In this document: positions 1-8,516 of the stretch, in pieces | Position numbering within the stretch: the stretch's first letter is position 1 | Layout: each line of letters begins with the position of its first letter | From: Demequina phytophila | Lineage (GTDB): Bacteria; Actinomycetota; Actinomycetes; Actinomycetales; Demequinaceae | Assembly (NCBI RefSeq): GCF_000971135.1 | Contig: NZ_BBLW01000003.1 | Coordinates: 124,001 to 188,000, forward strand | DNA: 64,000 bases | Direction: 5' to 3' | Translations under genes and position numbers: made by a program | Notes under the pieces: generated by a model | Told to the model about the DNA's origin: nothing | The model's input: the letters and a program-made list of their open reading frames with translations, nothing else | Databases searched by the model: none

Positions 1-2
1 TG

Positions 3-515
3 CTCGCCTTCGCCTCCGCGCTGCGCGACGCCGGACACACCGTGCACACGCCAGATCTGTTCGAGGGCCACCGCTTCGACGACGTCGCGGACGGCGTCGC
101 CTTCGCCCAGTCCCACCCGCCGGGCACCATGGCGCGCCGCGCGGCGGAGGCGATCGCGGACCTGCCCACCCATGCGGTCTACGGCGGGATGTCGATGGGC
201 GCGGCCCGCGCCGCCGAGTCCGTGCTTGAGAGGCCCGGCGCGCGAGGCGCGTTCTTCCTCTACGGCGCCATCGCGCCCTCGTGGTGGGACGCCGAGTGGC
301 CCGCCGGGGTACCGTCCCAGGCCCACGTGAATGCAGGCGACCCCTGGCGCGAGGTCGAGGCCGAGGAGGAGTACGTCGCGGCCGTGCCGGACGGCGAGCT
401 GTTCGTCTACGAGGGCCGCGGCCACCTGTTCGCCGAGCCAGGGCATCCGGACCACGACGCGGATTCCGCCGCGATGGCGCTCGACCGGGTGCTCGCGCTG
501 CTCGGCGAGCTCTAG
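3..515 (+). CDS. Dienelactone hydrolase family protein (5' end missing)
   Basis: The reading frame is open from the first bases of the window, so the true start lies upstream. The visible 170 residues look like the C-terminal two thirds of a dienelactone-hydrolase-type alpha/beta hydrolase. A nucleophile elbow GGMSMGA has Ser at residue 64 of the visible part; an Asp follows in VNAGDPW and a His in GRGHLF, completing a possible Ser-Asp-His triad. Classical dienelactone hydrolases carry Cys at the elbow, so this is a Ser variant and the substrate cannot be named. It ends 12 bp before the convergent next gene. An internal GTG at 42 is not favoured because the preceding residues (ALRDAGHTV) already match the fold. 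Confidence 0.75.
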   Translation, partial: LAFASALRDAGHTVHTPDLFEGHRFDDVADGVAFAQSHPPGTMARRAAEAIADLPTHAVYGGMSMGAARAAESVLERPGARGAFFLYGAIAPSWWDAEWPAGVPSQAHVNAGDPWREVEAEEEYVAAVPDGELFVYEGRGHLFAEPGHPDHDADSAAMALDRVLALLGEL

Positions 516-527
516 CGGGCGGCACGC

Positions 528-1148
528 TCAGGCCGCCATGTCCCCCGTCTCGGGCGGGTGGCCCGTGGGTCCGTAGCGCAACTGAACCGCGCCGCTCTCC
601 CCGGTGACGGCGGGCTCGAGCAGCCGTAGCCCGGCGGGGGTGGCACCGTCGGGGAACACCTTCTTCCCCTGACCCAGCACCACCGGGTAGACCCACAGGG
701 TCAGCACGTCGAAGAGACCCTCCGCGAGCAGCGACTGCACAAGGTCCACGCTCCCGATGACGTGCACGTCCGCGTGGCGCTCGCGCAGCGCGCGCACCTC
801 AGGCACAAGATCGGCCCCCACGCGCGAGGACCCGCGCCACGCGAGATCCCGCTCGGACCGGCTCGCGACGTACTTGGGCACCTCCGCGAACTTGCTGCCG
901 ATCGCACCCTCGGGGCCCGTCTCGTGATGCGGCCAGTACGCCGCGAAGATGTCATAGGTGCGCCGCCCGAGCAGCAGCGCGTCCATCGACGCGATGCCGG
1001 CCATCACGCTGTCCCCGACCATCGCGTCCATCAGCGGCGCCTGCCACCCGCCGAAAGGGAACCATCCCGAGGTGTCCTCCTCCGGCCCGCCCGGCGCCTG
1101 GCAGACACCGTCGAGCGTGGTGAACAGGTCGATGCTGATGCGGCCCAT
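528..1148 (-). CDS. Dihydrofolate reductase-fold (RibD C-terminal domain) family protein
   Basis: This 206-residue protein begins MGRISIDLFTTLDGV, the usual opening of small RibD_C/DHFR-like proteins in actinobacteria. It contains LLGRRTYDIFAAYWP and VIGSVDLVQSLL, typical of the nucleotide-binding core, and ends with a VVLGQGKKVFPDG segment common in this family. It probably binds NADPH, but its physiological substrate is unknown in most members. The ATG at 1148 is chosen because AAGGAG lies 6 nt upstream; an in-frame codon at 1181 would add 11 residues that do not fit the family. A TATGCT -10-like box lies about 40 nt upstream (complement of 1188-1193). Confidence 0.8.
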   Translation of the reverse strand: MGRISIDLFTTLDGVCQAPGGPEEDTSGWFPFGGWQAPLMDAMVGDSVMAGIASMDALLLGRRTYDIFAAYWPHHETGPEGAIGSKFAEVPKYVASRSERDLAWRGSSRVGADLVPEVRALRERHADVHVIGSVDLVQSLLAEGLFDVLTLWVYPVVLGQGKKVFPDGATPAGLRLLEPAVTGESGAVQLRYGPTGHPPETGDMAA

Positions 1149-1260
1149 GACGGCTCCTTCGGCTCGAGTGAGCACCCCCACGGTCGAGCATAGGCACGTC
1201 GCCCGCCGCCGCCCATCCGGAGGCCGCTAGGCTCCGAACGCCGGGCCAAGGAGGTCGCCC

Positions 1261-2160
1261 ATGGACATCGCCGACGCCGCGTACGCCCTGCTGCTGGGCG
1301 CGGTCGCCGCGTTCAACCCGTGCGGCTTCGCGCTCCTGCCCGCGTACGTCACCGTGATCGTGACGGGCACCGCCGGGAGGGACGATGCCGCGGTCCCGCG
1401 GGCGGTCGCGCTGAGGCGGGCGCTGGGATTCGCGGCCGCGATGACCGCGGGCTTCGTGGCCGTGTTCACCGCCTTGGGCCTGCTGTTCGGGGGAGTGAGC
1501 CTGAGCCTGCAGGCGACGGTGCTGCCGGCGGTGTCCTACGTGACGGCGGTCCTGGGGGCGCTGGTCATCGCGCTGGGCGCGGTGATGATCCGCCATGGCG
1601 AGCTGCGGGGGCCGGGACTGGGCGCGCTCGGCCGAGCGTCGCACGCGCCGGGGAGGACGTTCGCGTCGCAGCTCGCGTACGGTGCGACGTTCGCGGTGGC
1701 GTCGCTCAGCTGCACCATCGGGCTGTTCCTCGTGGTGGTCACCCAGGCCCTGGCCGCAAGCGGAGCCGTCGCGACCGTCGCCCCGTTCCTCGCGTACGCG
1801 ATCGGGATGGGCGCGTCGGTGGTGATCGTGTCGCTCGCCGCGGCCCTCGCGGGGAACGGCCTCGCCGCGGCGGTGCGACGGCGCACTCCCCTGCTCATGC
1901 GCGCCGGAGGAGTCCTCATGGTGCTCGCAGGCCTCTACGTCACGGTGTTCGGGCTCGCGGAGATCCTGCCGCGGTTCGGCATCCACGCGCTGGACGCGGT
2001 GCTGCTCACCACCGCGCGCTGGCAGTCGAGCATCTCGCTCGCGATCCAGTCGTGGGGAACGCCCGTGCTGGTGACGCTCGTCGCGGTGGCCGCGGTCGCC
2101 TCCGCCTGGGTGGTGCTCGCCGCTCGCCGCGCGGAGCGTGCCGCGAGCGACGTCAGGTAG
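1261..2160 (+). CDS. CcdA/DsbD-type transmembrane thiol-redox protein
   Basis: This 299-residue, strongly hydrophobic protein probably carries reducing equivalents across the cytoplasmic membrane to extracytoplasmic thiol proteins. The diagnostic NPCGFALLP motif places Cys at residue 21 in the first membrane helix, and a second conserved Cys (SLSCTIG) lies at about residue 151. Together they form the redox pair of the CcdA/DsbD family. The start follows AAGGAGG at 6-7 nt. The gene converges on the thioredoxin-fold lipoprotein and their 3' ends overlap by 8 bp, so the lipoprotein is its likely partner. Its length, longer than minimal CcdA, reflects about 7-8 predicted helices. Confidence 0.85.
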   Translation: MDIADAAYALLLGAVAAFNPCGFALLPAYVTVIVTGTAGRDDAAVPRAVALRRALGFAAAMTAGFVAVFTALGLLFGGVSLSLQATVLPAVSYVTAVLGALVIALGAVMIRHGELRGPGLGALGRASHAPGRTFASQLAYGATFAVASLSCTIGLFLVVVTQALAASGAVATVAPFLAYAIGMGASVVIVSLAAALAGNGLAAAVRRRTPLLMRAGGVLMVLAGLYVTVFGLAEILPRFGIHALDAVLLTTARWQSSISLAIQSWGTPVLVTLVAVAAVASAWVVLAARRAERAASDVR

Positions 2161-2740
2161 CGGCGATCTTGTCGGCGTAGCCCACCAGCTCATCCGCGGT
2201 GATCCCGGCGCCGAGCGTGTACGAATCGCCCGAGTCGTCTATCACCACGATGGTCGCCTGAGTGGAGATGTCGAAGCCCTTCCAGATGGCGCCGTCGAGG
2301 TCCGCCACATGCGTGAGCGACTGCGTTCCCGTCAGCTCGACGAACTCCCGCATGTACTCCTGGTCACCCGAGAGGCCCGCCACGCCCACGATCTCGACGC
2401 CGTCCGGGAGCCGCTGCGCCGCGTCGAGGATCACGGGCGCCTCCGCCACGCAGGTGGGGCACCACGGCGCCCAGAACCACAGGATGACGTCCGTGTTGTC
2501 GATGCTCGCGCCCTCGAAGGTGCCGCCGTCGACGGTGGCCGCGGTGAAGTCGAACGCGGGCCCGACGGCGGGCTCCGCCGTGGCTGCCGTCCCTGTCGGC
2601 ACGGGTGTCGCCCTCGCGGTCTCGACCACGGCTGCAGGGGACGATGCGGCAGCCGGGACCACCGCATCGTCCCCCTGGCCGGATGAGCACCCCACCAGGG
2701 TCAACCCGCCCGCGATCGCCAGCACCGTCGCTCCTCGCAT
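2153..2740 (-). CDS. Thioredoxin-fold (TlpA/redoxin-like) lipoprotein
   Basis: The 195-residue precursor begins with a lipoprotein signal peptide ending LTLVGC (Cys 18 lipidated), then a low-complexity Ala/Pro/Thr linker and a thioredoxin domain with active site WAPWCPTC (Cys 94 and 97). It is expected to be anchored outside the membrane and to reduce or exchange disulfides using electrons from the convergent CcdA-like protein. The start at 2740 has AAGGA about 8 nt upstream and creates the signal peptide; longer in-frame extensions lack one. The linker DNA holds a perfect 13-bp inverted repeat of the GGACGATGC motif (2637-2674). A DsbE-like role is also possible. Confidence 0.85.
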   Translation of the reverse strand: MRGATVLAIAGGLTLVGCSSGQGDDAVVPAAASSPAAVVETARATPVPTGTAATAEPAVGPAFDFTAATVDGGTFEGASIDNTDVILWFWAPWCPTCVAEAPVILDAAQRLPDGVEIVGVAGLSGDQEYMREFVELTGTQSLTHVADLDGAIWKGFDISTQATIVVIDDSGDSYTLGAGITADELVGYADKIAAT

Positions 2741-2811
2741 GCGCCCATCCTTCCTCAGCCGTCCGCGCGAGGCGTTCGGAGCCCGGCGCGCGGCGGATGG
2801 GTCGCGCGCGC

Positions 2812-4587
2812 TCAGAACTCGGTGTGCCCCAGCAGCAGGTCGGGCGCGAAGCGCAGCACAGGCTCCACGGCGGTGTCCAGCTCGAGCACGGTGACGCGCG
2901 CGACCCCGTCCGCGACCAGCGGCGCCGGCACCACGAGCGAGCGCTGCGGGCCGCGACGCCAGTACCGTCCCAGGCACAGCCCGTTGACCCAGACGAGGCC
3001 CTTGCCGAGCCCGCCGCAGTCGATCACCAGATCGCCGGGAGAGGTCACGGCGACGGTCGCGCGGTAGATCGCGGCACCGGCCTCGAGCGCGACGGGGCCG
3101 CGCCCGTCGACCCACGCCTCGAGACCGTGGAGGTCGACGGCGGTCGACCTCCAGCCCGTCACCGGCGCGCCGTCCAGCGTCACCGGCCCCATCACGCCCT
3201 TCGGCTCCCCGATCCGCGGACCGTAGTTCACCCGGCCCTGGTCCTCGACCACGAGCGTGAGCTCGCCGTCGCCGCGAGGCAGCACCAGCGCCTCGTCGTG
3301 CGCGTCACGCGCGAGCACCCCGACGGGCGCGCCGTCGAGCAGCACGTGCACGCGGTCACGGACCTCGCCCACGTGCAGCACGGCGGGCGCGGGCCCGCCG
3401 TTCAGGCGGGCCCGTTGCACGAGGAGCCCCCGGTAGATCCCGAGCGCCTCGAACGTGGGCGCGGTCTCGGAGGCGACCCAGCCGCCCCGCTCGTCCGCGA
3501 ACTCGCGCAACGAACCCGCGTAGGCGAGCGGCGCATCGTCCGGCACCACCACGCCCGCACCGGCCTCCACCAGGGACGATGCGTCGGGCACCTCCGCGTA
3601 CCGTGTGATCACCTCGCGGAACGCCCAGAACTTCTCGGTGGGGCGGCCGAGCTCGTCCAATGGCGAGTCGTAGTCGTACGAGGTGACGGTGGGCTGATAG
3701 ACGCCCTTGTCGTTGGCGCCGTTCGTGAGCCCGAAGTTGGTGCCGCCGTGGAACATGTACACGTTCACGGACGCCCCGGCAGCCAGCAGCGCGTCGAGCG
3801 CCTCCGCCGACGCGGCCGCCGAGGTGGTGTGGTGATGGGCGCCCCAGTGGTCGAACCACCCGCACCAGAACTCCGAGCACATGAGAGGTCCCGTGGGCTG
3901 GTGCGCGCGCAGCGTCGCCAGGCGCGACTCGACCTGGCCGCCGAAGGACCCGGTGGCGTGCAGCTCGGGGATGTTGCCGCGCTCGAGCATCCCGTCGGCC
4001 GGCTGGTCGACGGTGAGCAGCGGGACGGTCACGCCGGCGGCGCGGAAGCGGGCGGTGAGCCAGCGCAGGTGCTCGGCGCGCTCGGCGGGGTCGACCACGT
4101 CGTACGCGCCGTACTCGTTCTCGACCTGCATGAGCACCACGGGGCCGCCGCGGTCGGCCTGCAGCGGGACCACGCGGGCGAGGACCTGGTCGAGGAAGCG
4201 GCCCACGGCAGCGGTGTAGCCGGGCTCGGTCGAGCGGATCCGCACGCCGTCGATGTCGAACAGCCAGCCCGGCAGGCCGCCGCCGTCCCACTCCGCGCAG
4301 ATGTACGGCCCCGGCCGCACGATCGCGTGCATCCCCTCGGCCTGCACCTCGCGCAGGAACCGCTCGAGGTCCAGCCCGCCGTCGAACCGCCACTCGCCCG
4401 GAGCGGGCTCGTGCTGGTTCCACGGCACGTACGTCTCGATGGTGTTGAGGCCCATGAGGCGCGCCTTGCGGATGCGGTCGCTCCACAGGTCCGGGTGCAC
4501 CCGGAAGTAGTGCAGCGCGCCGGACAGGATCCGGTGCGGACGGCCGTCCAGCAGGAATTCGTGGTCGCCGATCGCGAAGGCGGTCAT
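2812..4587 (-). CDS. Beta-galactosidase, glycoside hydrolase family 35
   Basis: This 591-residue cytoplasmic enzyme (no signal peptide) should release galactose from beta-galactosides. The N-terminal TIM barrel shows the GH35 signatures SGALHYFRV and RPGPYICAEWDGGGLPGWL. VENEYG supplies the presumed acid/base Glu 158, and CSEFWCGWFDHWG the presumed nucleophile Glu 239. C-terminal beta domains follow (for example CLGRYWRRGPQ). The ATG at 4587 has GAGAGG upstream; a codon at 4614 would add nine residues without support. It is the last gene of the sugar operon, 84 bp after the GH2 gene with a hairpin between them. Two GGACGATGC motifs (3533, 3574) lie in a variable loop. Confidence 0.92.
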   Translation of the reverse strand: MTAFAIGDHEFLLDGRPHRILSGALHYFRVHPDLWSDRIRKARLMGLNTIETYVPWNQHEPAPGEWRFDGGLDLERFLREVQAEGMHAIVRPGPYICAEWDGGGLPGWLFDIDGVRIRSTEPGYTAAVGRFLDQVLARVVPLQADRGGPVVLMQVENEYGAYDVVDPAERAEHLRWLTARFRAAGVTVPLLTVDQPADGMLERGNIPELHATGSFGGQVESRLATLRAHQPTGPLMCSEFWCGWFDHWGAHHHTTSAAASAEALDALLAAGASVNVYMFHGGTNFGLTNGANDKGVYQPTVTSYDYDSPLDELGRPTEKFWAFREVITRYAEVPDASSLVEAGAGVVVPDDAPLAYAGSLREFADERGGWVASETAPTFEALGIYRGLLVQRARLNGGPAPAVLHVGEVRDRVHVLLDGAPVGVLARDAHDEALVLPRGDGELTLVVEDQGRVNYGPRIGEPKGVMGPVTLDGAPVTGWRSTAVDLHGLEAWVDGRGPVALEAGAAIYRATVAVTSPGDLVIDCGGLGKGLVWVNGLCLGRYWRRGPQRSLVVPAPLVADGVARVTVLELDTAVEPVLRFAPDLLLGHTEF

Positions 4588-4627
4588 GTCGGTGTTCCTC
4601 TCCGTCGACGGCATGGCCGTCCCGCGA

Positions 4628-4656
4628 CGCGCCGCCCCAAGGGGGGAGGCGGCGCG
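4628..4656 (-). terminator. Intercistronic hairpin between GH2 and GH35 genes
   Basis: Arms CGCGCCGCC (4628-4636) and GGCGGCGCG (4648-4656) pair perfectly around an 11-nt loop. There is no T tract. The hairpin may attenuate read-through or protect the upstream mRNA end rather than end transcription fully. Confidence 0.5.
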
Positions 4657-4671
4657 CCGCGCCTCAGCACG

Positions 4672-7600
4672 TCAGCGCAGCACGCCCTGGAAGCCGAACG
4701 TGAAGCTCAGCTCCCCGGCCGGGACCCGGTACTCGGGGTGCGTCATGGCGCCCCAGGACTGGTCGCCGCCCGCGCCGCGACGCGCGAGCGCCGGCCGCAG
4801 GATGGTGCGATGGATGGGCGGCAGCTCGTTGGCGTGCAGCGCGTTCTCGATCTCGAAAGGCGTCCACGGCAGCGCGGACAGCTCCATGCCCTCGGCGCAG
4901 TCGAGACGGATCCCGAAGCCCGCGTCGTCGAGCACCTCCGCCCACCGCACGCCGGTGTGGTTGCCGGACTCCTGCGGCCGCATGTAGGTGGTGAGCTGCG
5001 TGCGGACGTCGCCGTCCCACACGCCCAACCGCGCGCCGCCCCGCCTGTCCACGTAGGACTCCGCGGGACCCTCGCCGTACCAGCGAAGCCTGTGCAGGTC
5101 CGCGTCGAGCGTGAACAGCATGCCGAACTCGGGGACGTCGGGCAGGCCCTCGCCGGGCCTCAGCGTCACCGTCGTCTCGACACGGCCGTCGCCGTCGACC
5201 ACGTAGGAGACGTCCACCTCGCTCGGCGGCACCGTCGGCAGCTCGTACCCGAACGTCACCTCGACCGTCGCCTCGTGCCGGGTCACGCGCGGCTTCTCGA
5301 AACCCGCGCGTGGCTTGCGGTAGCGGCTCGCGAGCTGCCACTGTCCGTCGCGGAACGGCATCTGCCAGCCGCGCTCGTTGGAGGTGGGCGCATGCCAGAA
5401 GTTCGGCATGGGCGGCTCTCGGCGCAGCAGCTCGCGGCCACCGGCGCTGGTGCGGCCGTACGTGTACGACATGAGCACGCCGTACAGCCGCGAGAACGTC
5501 ACCGAGAAGTGCGGCCCATGCACGCCGATGTTGTGCGTGCTCTCGACCACCCGCGGCGCGGGGGACGATGCCCGGCCCGGCTTCGCAGCGGCCGTCGCCT
5601 CGACCGTCACGACCTCCTGCTCCCAGCCGACCGCGTAGCCGGCCGGCGCCCACGTGGTGGCACGCCGCAGCCGGTACGCGACATCGACCGTGTACTCGCC
5701 GGCGGCCTCCGGGAGGCTGAACGGGAGCGGGTACGTGACCGACGCCTGGGGCGCCACGTCGATGTCGAGGGTCTCCTCCGCGAGCGTCACGCCCTCGCGG
5801 GCGAGCGTCACCACGGCCTCGACGTCGTCGGTGCCGGTGAACAGCCGGCGGCTGCGGATCTCGATCCCGTCGCGCGAGATCGCCGTCCGGAACGGCTGGT
5901 AGAGGTAGCGGACCTCCTGGTACGCGGGCGTGGGCGTGCGGTCGGCGAACACGATGCCGTTCGCGCTGAACTCGCCGTCGTGCGGCGCCTCCTGATGGTC
6001 GCCTCCGTAGCCCTGGTAGGCGCGGCCGTAGCGGTCCGTCATCGGGAGCGTCTGGTCGACGAAGTCCCAGATGAAGCCTCCCTGGAACAGCGGCTCGCGC
6101 TCGGTGAGGTCGAGGTACTTGTCGACCGCGCCGAACGAGTTGCCCATCGAGTGGGCGTACTCGCACAGGATGAACGGCTTGTCGCGGTGCTCCTTGAGGT
6201 GCGCCTCGACGTCGGCCGCGAACGTGTACATCTGGCTCGTGATGTCCGTGGTCTCCGGATAGCGCGGATCCCAGTGGACGCCCTCGTAGTGCACGGGACG
6301 CGTGGGGTCCGTGGCGCGGAACCAGTCGGAGACCTCGAGCAGCACGGAGCCGCCGAAGGACTCGTTGCCGAGCGACCAGATGATGACGCTCGCGTGGTTC
6401 TTGTCGCGCTCGAGCATGCTCGCGGCGCGGTCGAGCAGGGCGGGCTTCCACTCCTGCCGGTCGCCCGGCAGCGCCTGCTCGACGGTGAGCTCGCCGGCGA
6501 TGACCCTGTCCCACATGGCGTGGGTCTCGAGGTTCATCTCGTCGATCACGTACAGCCCGTACCGGTCGGCGAGCTCGTAGAACGCGCTCGAGTTGGGATA
6601 GTGGCTGGTGCGGACGGCGTTGCAGCCGGCTCGCTTGATGATCTGGAGGTCGGCCTCGATCTCGGCGGCGGTCATGACGCGGCCGCGGGCGCCGAACTCG
6701 TGACGGTTGACGCCGTCGAAGACCACGCGCTGGCCGTTGACCGTGATGATCGCGTCGCGGATCTCGACGCGGCGGACGCCCACGCGTTGCGGGATCACCT
6801 CGGTGATGTTCCCGTCGGCGTCGAGCACCTCGACGACGAGCTCGTACAGGTGCGGGTCCTCGGCGCTCCACAGGCGGGGCGCGTCGAGCTGGATGGCCAG
6901 CCGCCCGTCCCCCGCGGGGGAGAGGTGACCCACCCCGACGAGGTGCGCACGCATCGTCCCCTCGCCCGCGAGCGCCACGTCGACGGCGACCTCGGCGGTG
7001 CCCAGGTCCTCGGTGACGGAGGTGTGGACGTGCAGGTCCTCCGCGTGAACCGCGGGACGCCGGTACAGGGTGACGTCGCGGAACAGGCCATGGAAGCGGA
7101 AGAAGTCCTGGTCCTCGAGCCACGACGCGGCCGTCCACTTGAACACCTGGACCGCGAGGCGGTTGACGCCGTCGACCAGGTGCGCGGTGAGGTCGAACTC
7201 GGACGGGGTGAACGAGTCCGTCGCCCAGCCGACATAGGCGCCGTTGAGCCACACCGCGATGCCGCTCTCCGCACCGTGGAAGGTGACGGACAGGGTCTCG
7301 CCGGCCGCGAGGGGCGTGTCGAGGGTGAAGTCCTTGACGTAGCTCGCGACGGGGTTCCAGCGGGTGGGCACCTGTCCCGGCTCGAGGTCCTCGAGGCCGT
7401 CCCACGGGTACTGCACGTTGACGTACTGCGGACGGTCGTAGCCGTGCATCTGCAGGTGGCCGGGCACGGGGATGTCGTCCCAGCCGTCCAGGTCCGTCGC
7501 CGGATCCTGGAAGCCGAGCAGCGTCATCGCGACGTTCTTGGCGTGATGCACCTTCCACAGTCCGTTGAGGCTCTGCTCGAAGCTGCTGAGGCCGGTCGCC

Positions 7601-7701
7601 GCCTCCGCGCCGTCCACGAACCACCGGTGGTCGCTGTGGGCGACGCGCCGGTGCTCGTGGACGAACGTGGGGTCGGTGATCCGGGAGGGATCGAATGTCA
7701 C
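4672..7701 (-). CDS. lacZ: Beta-galactosidase, glycoside hydrolase family 2 (LacZ type)
   Basis: This 1009-residue protein has the full LacZ architecture: N-terminal jelly-roll, immunoglobulin-like domains, TIM barrel and C-terminal beta-sandwich. IIWSLGNES contains the acid/base Glu (about 447) and ILCEYAHSMGNS the nucleophile Glu (about 514). There is no signal peptide, so it hydrolyses imported beta-galactosides in the cytoplasm. The GTG start at 7701 overlaps the TGA of the upstream permease in a GTGA arrangement, implying translational coupling; upstream in-frame codons run through the permease gene in another frame. Together with GH35 it gives the cluster two unrelated beta-galactosidase families. 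Confidence 0.93.
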   Translation of the reverse strand: MTFDPSRITDPTFVHEHRRVAHSDHRWFVDGAEAATGLSSFEQSLNGLWKVHHAKNVAMTLLGFQDPATDLDGWDDIPVPGHLQMHGYDRPQYVNVQYPWDGLEDLEPGQVPTRWNPVASYVKDFTLDTPLAAGETLSVTFHGAESGIAVWLNGAYVGWATDSFTPSEFDLTAHLVDGVNRLAVQVFKWTAASWLEDQDFFRFHGLFRDVTLYRRPAVHAEDLHVHTSVTEDLGTAEVAVDVALAGEGTMRAHLVGVGHLSPAGDGRLAIQLDAPRLWSAEDPHLYELVVEVLDADGNITEVIPQRVGVRRVEIRDAIITVNGQRVVFDGVNRHEFGARGRVMTAAEIEADLQIIKRAGCNAVRTSHYPNSSAFYELADRYGLYVIDEMNLETHAMWDRVIAGELTVEQALPGDRQEWKPALLDRAASMLERDKNHASVIIWSLGNESFGGSVLLEVSDWFRATDPTRPVHYEGVHWDPRYPETTDITSQMYTFAADVEAHLKEHRDKPFILCEYAHSMGNSFGAVDKYLDLTEREPLFQGGFIWDFVDQTLPMTDRYGRAYQGYGGDHQEAPHDGEFSANGIVFADRTPTPAYQEVRYLYQPFRTAISRDGIEIRSRRLFTGTDDVEAVVTLAREGVTLAEETLDIDVAPQASVTYPLPFSLPEAAGEYTVDVAYRLRRATTWAPAGYAVGWEQEVVTVEATAAAKPGRASSPAPRVVESTHNIGVHGPHFSVTFSRLYGVLMSYTYGRTSAGGRELLRREPPMPNFWHAPTSNERGWQMPFRDGQWQLASRYRKPRAGFEKPRVTRHEATVEVTFGYELPTVPPSEVDVSYVVDGDGRVETTVTLRPGEGLPDVPEFGMLFTLDADLHRLRWYGEGPAESYVDRRGGARLGVWDGDVRTQLTTYMRPQESGNHTGVRWAEVLDDAGFGIRLDCAEGMELSALPWTPFEIENALHANELPPIHRTILRPALARRGAGGDQSWGAMTHPEYRVPAGELSFTFGFQGVLR

Positions 7702-8516
7702 TTGACCACTCCGGTGAAGCCTGCGACGAAGGAGCGCTGCAGGACGAAGAAGATGACGATGGTGGGCAGGGAGGCGATGAGGACCGCGAGCATGAGCGCG
7801 CCGTAGTCGATCACGTAGCCGCCCGTGAAGTTCGAGATCAGCATGGGCATGGTCTGGTAGTCGCTGTTGACCAGGATGACCTTGGGCCAAAGGAAGTTGT
7901 TCCACGCCGCCATGAACGTGATCACCGCCGCTGCCGCGTAGGTGGGTCGCATGGTGGGCACGAACATCTTCCAGAAGATCGAGAACTCCTTGAGGCCGTC
8001 CATGCGGGCCGCCTCGATGATCTCGTGCGGGAAGCTGCGGGCCGACTGCCGGAACAGCAGGATCAGCAGCGGCGTCGCGATCACCGGGAGGACCACGGCG
8101 AACGCCGAGTTGACCATGCCGAGGTCCGCGAACAGCTGGAACAGCGGGATCATCGTCGCCGCGAACGGGATCATCATCGCCAGCATGAGGACCCACATGA
8201 GGCGGTCCTTGTTGGGCGAGTGGTAGACCTCGAAGCCGTAGCCCGCGATCGAGCTGACCACCAGCGCGAGCACCGTGGTGAGGACCGCGTTGACCGTCGA
8301 GTGGTACATCGCGGCGCCCACGTCCTGGAACTCGGTGAGCGACTGCCAGTTGGCGAGCAGGTTGGTGCCCGGGAGCATGCTCGAGGCGAGCACGTCCTGG
8401 CTGGTGTTGGTCGCGGACACCACCATGAAGTAGAGGGGTCCGACCGACAGCAGCGCGACGATGCTGAGGAACGCGTACTTGGGAACCTCGCGGAGCTTGC
8501 TAGTCACGCTTGTCAC
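7698..8516 (-). CDS. Carbohydrate ABC transporter permease (MalG-like)
   Basis: This 272-residue inner-membrane protein has about six hydrophobic segments and the EAA loop EIIEAARMDGLKEFSIFWKMFVP, which contacts the ATPase. That is typical of the second (MalG/LacG-type) permease of family 1 sugar importers. It overlaps the first permease by 17 bp and its stop overlaps the lacZ start by 4 bp, so the three genes are co-translated. No ATPase gene lies in the cluster; a shared MsmK-like ATPase elsewhere is expected. Confidence 0.92.
   Translation of the reverse strand: MTSVTSKLREVPKYAFLSIVALLSVGPLYFMVVSATNTSQDVLASSMLPGTNLLANWQSLTEFQDVGAAMYHSTVNAVLTTVLALVVSSIAGYGFEVYHSPNKDRLMWVLMLAMMIPFAATMIPLFQLFADLGMVNSAFAVVLPVIATPLLILLFRQSARSFPHEIIEAARMDGLKEFSIFWKMFVPTMRPTYAAAAVITFMAAWNNFLWPKVILVNSDYQTMPMLISNFTGGYVIDYGALMLAVLIASLPTIVIFFVLQRSFVAGFTGVVK

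Noticed and set aside
2605..7806. Very long + strand open frame (1733 codons) opposite the sugar genes
   Set aside because: Antisense shadow of high-GC coding DNA; the complementary GH35 and GH2 frames have clear family motifs, this one has none.
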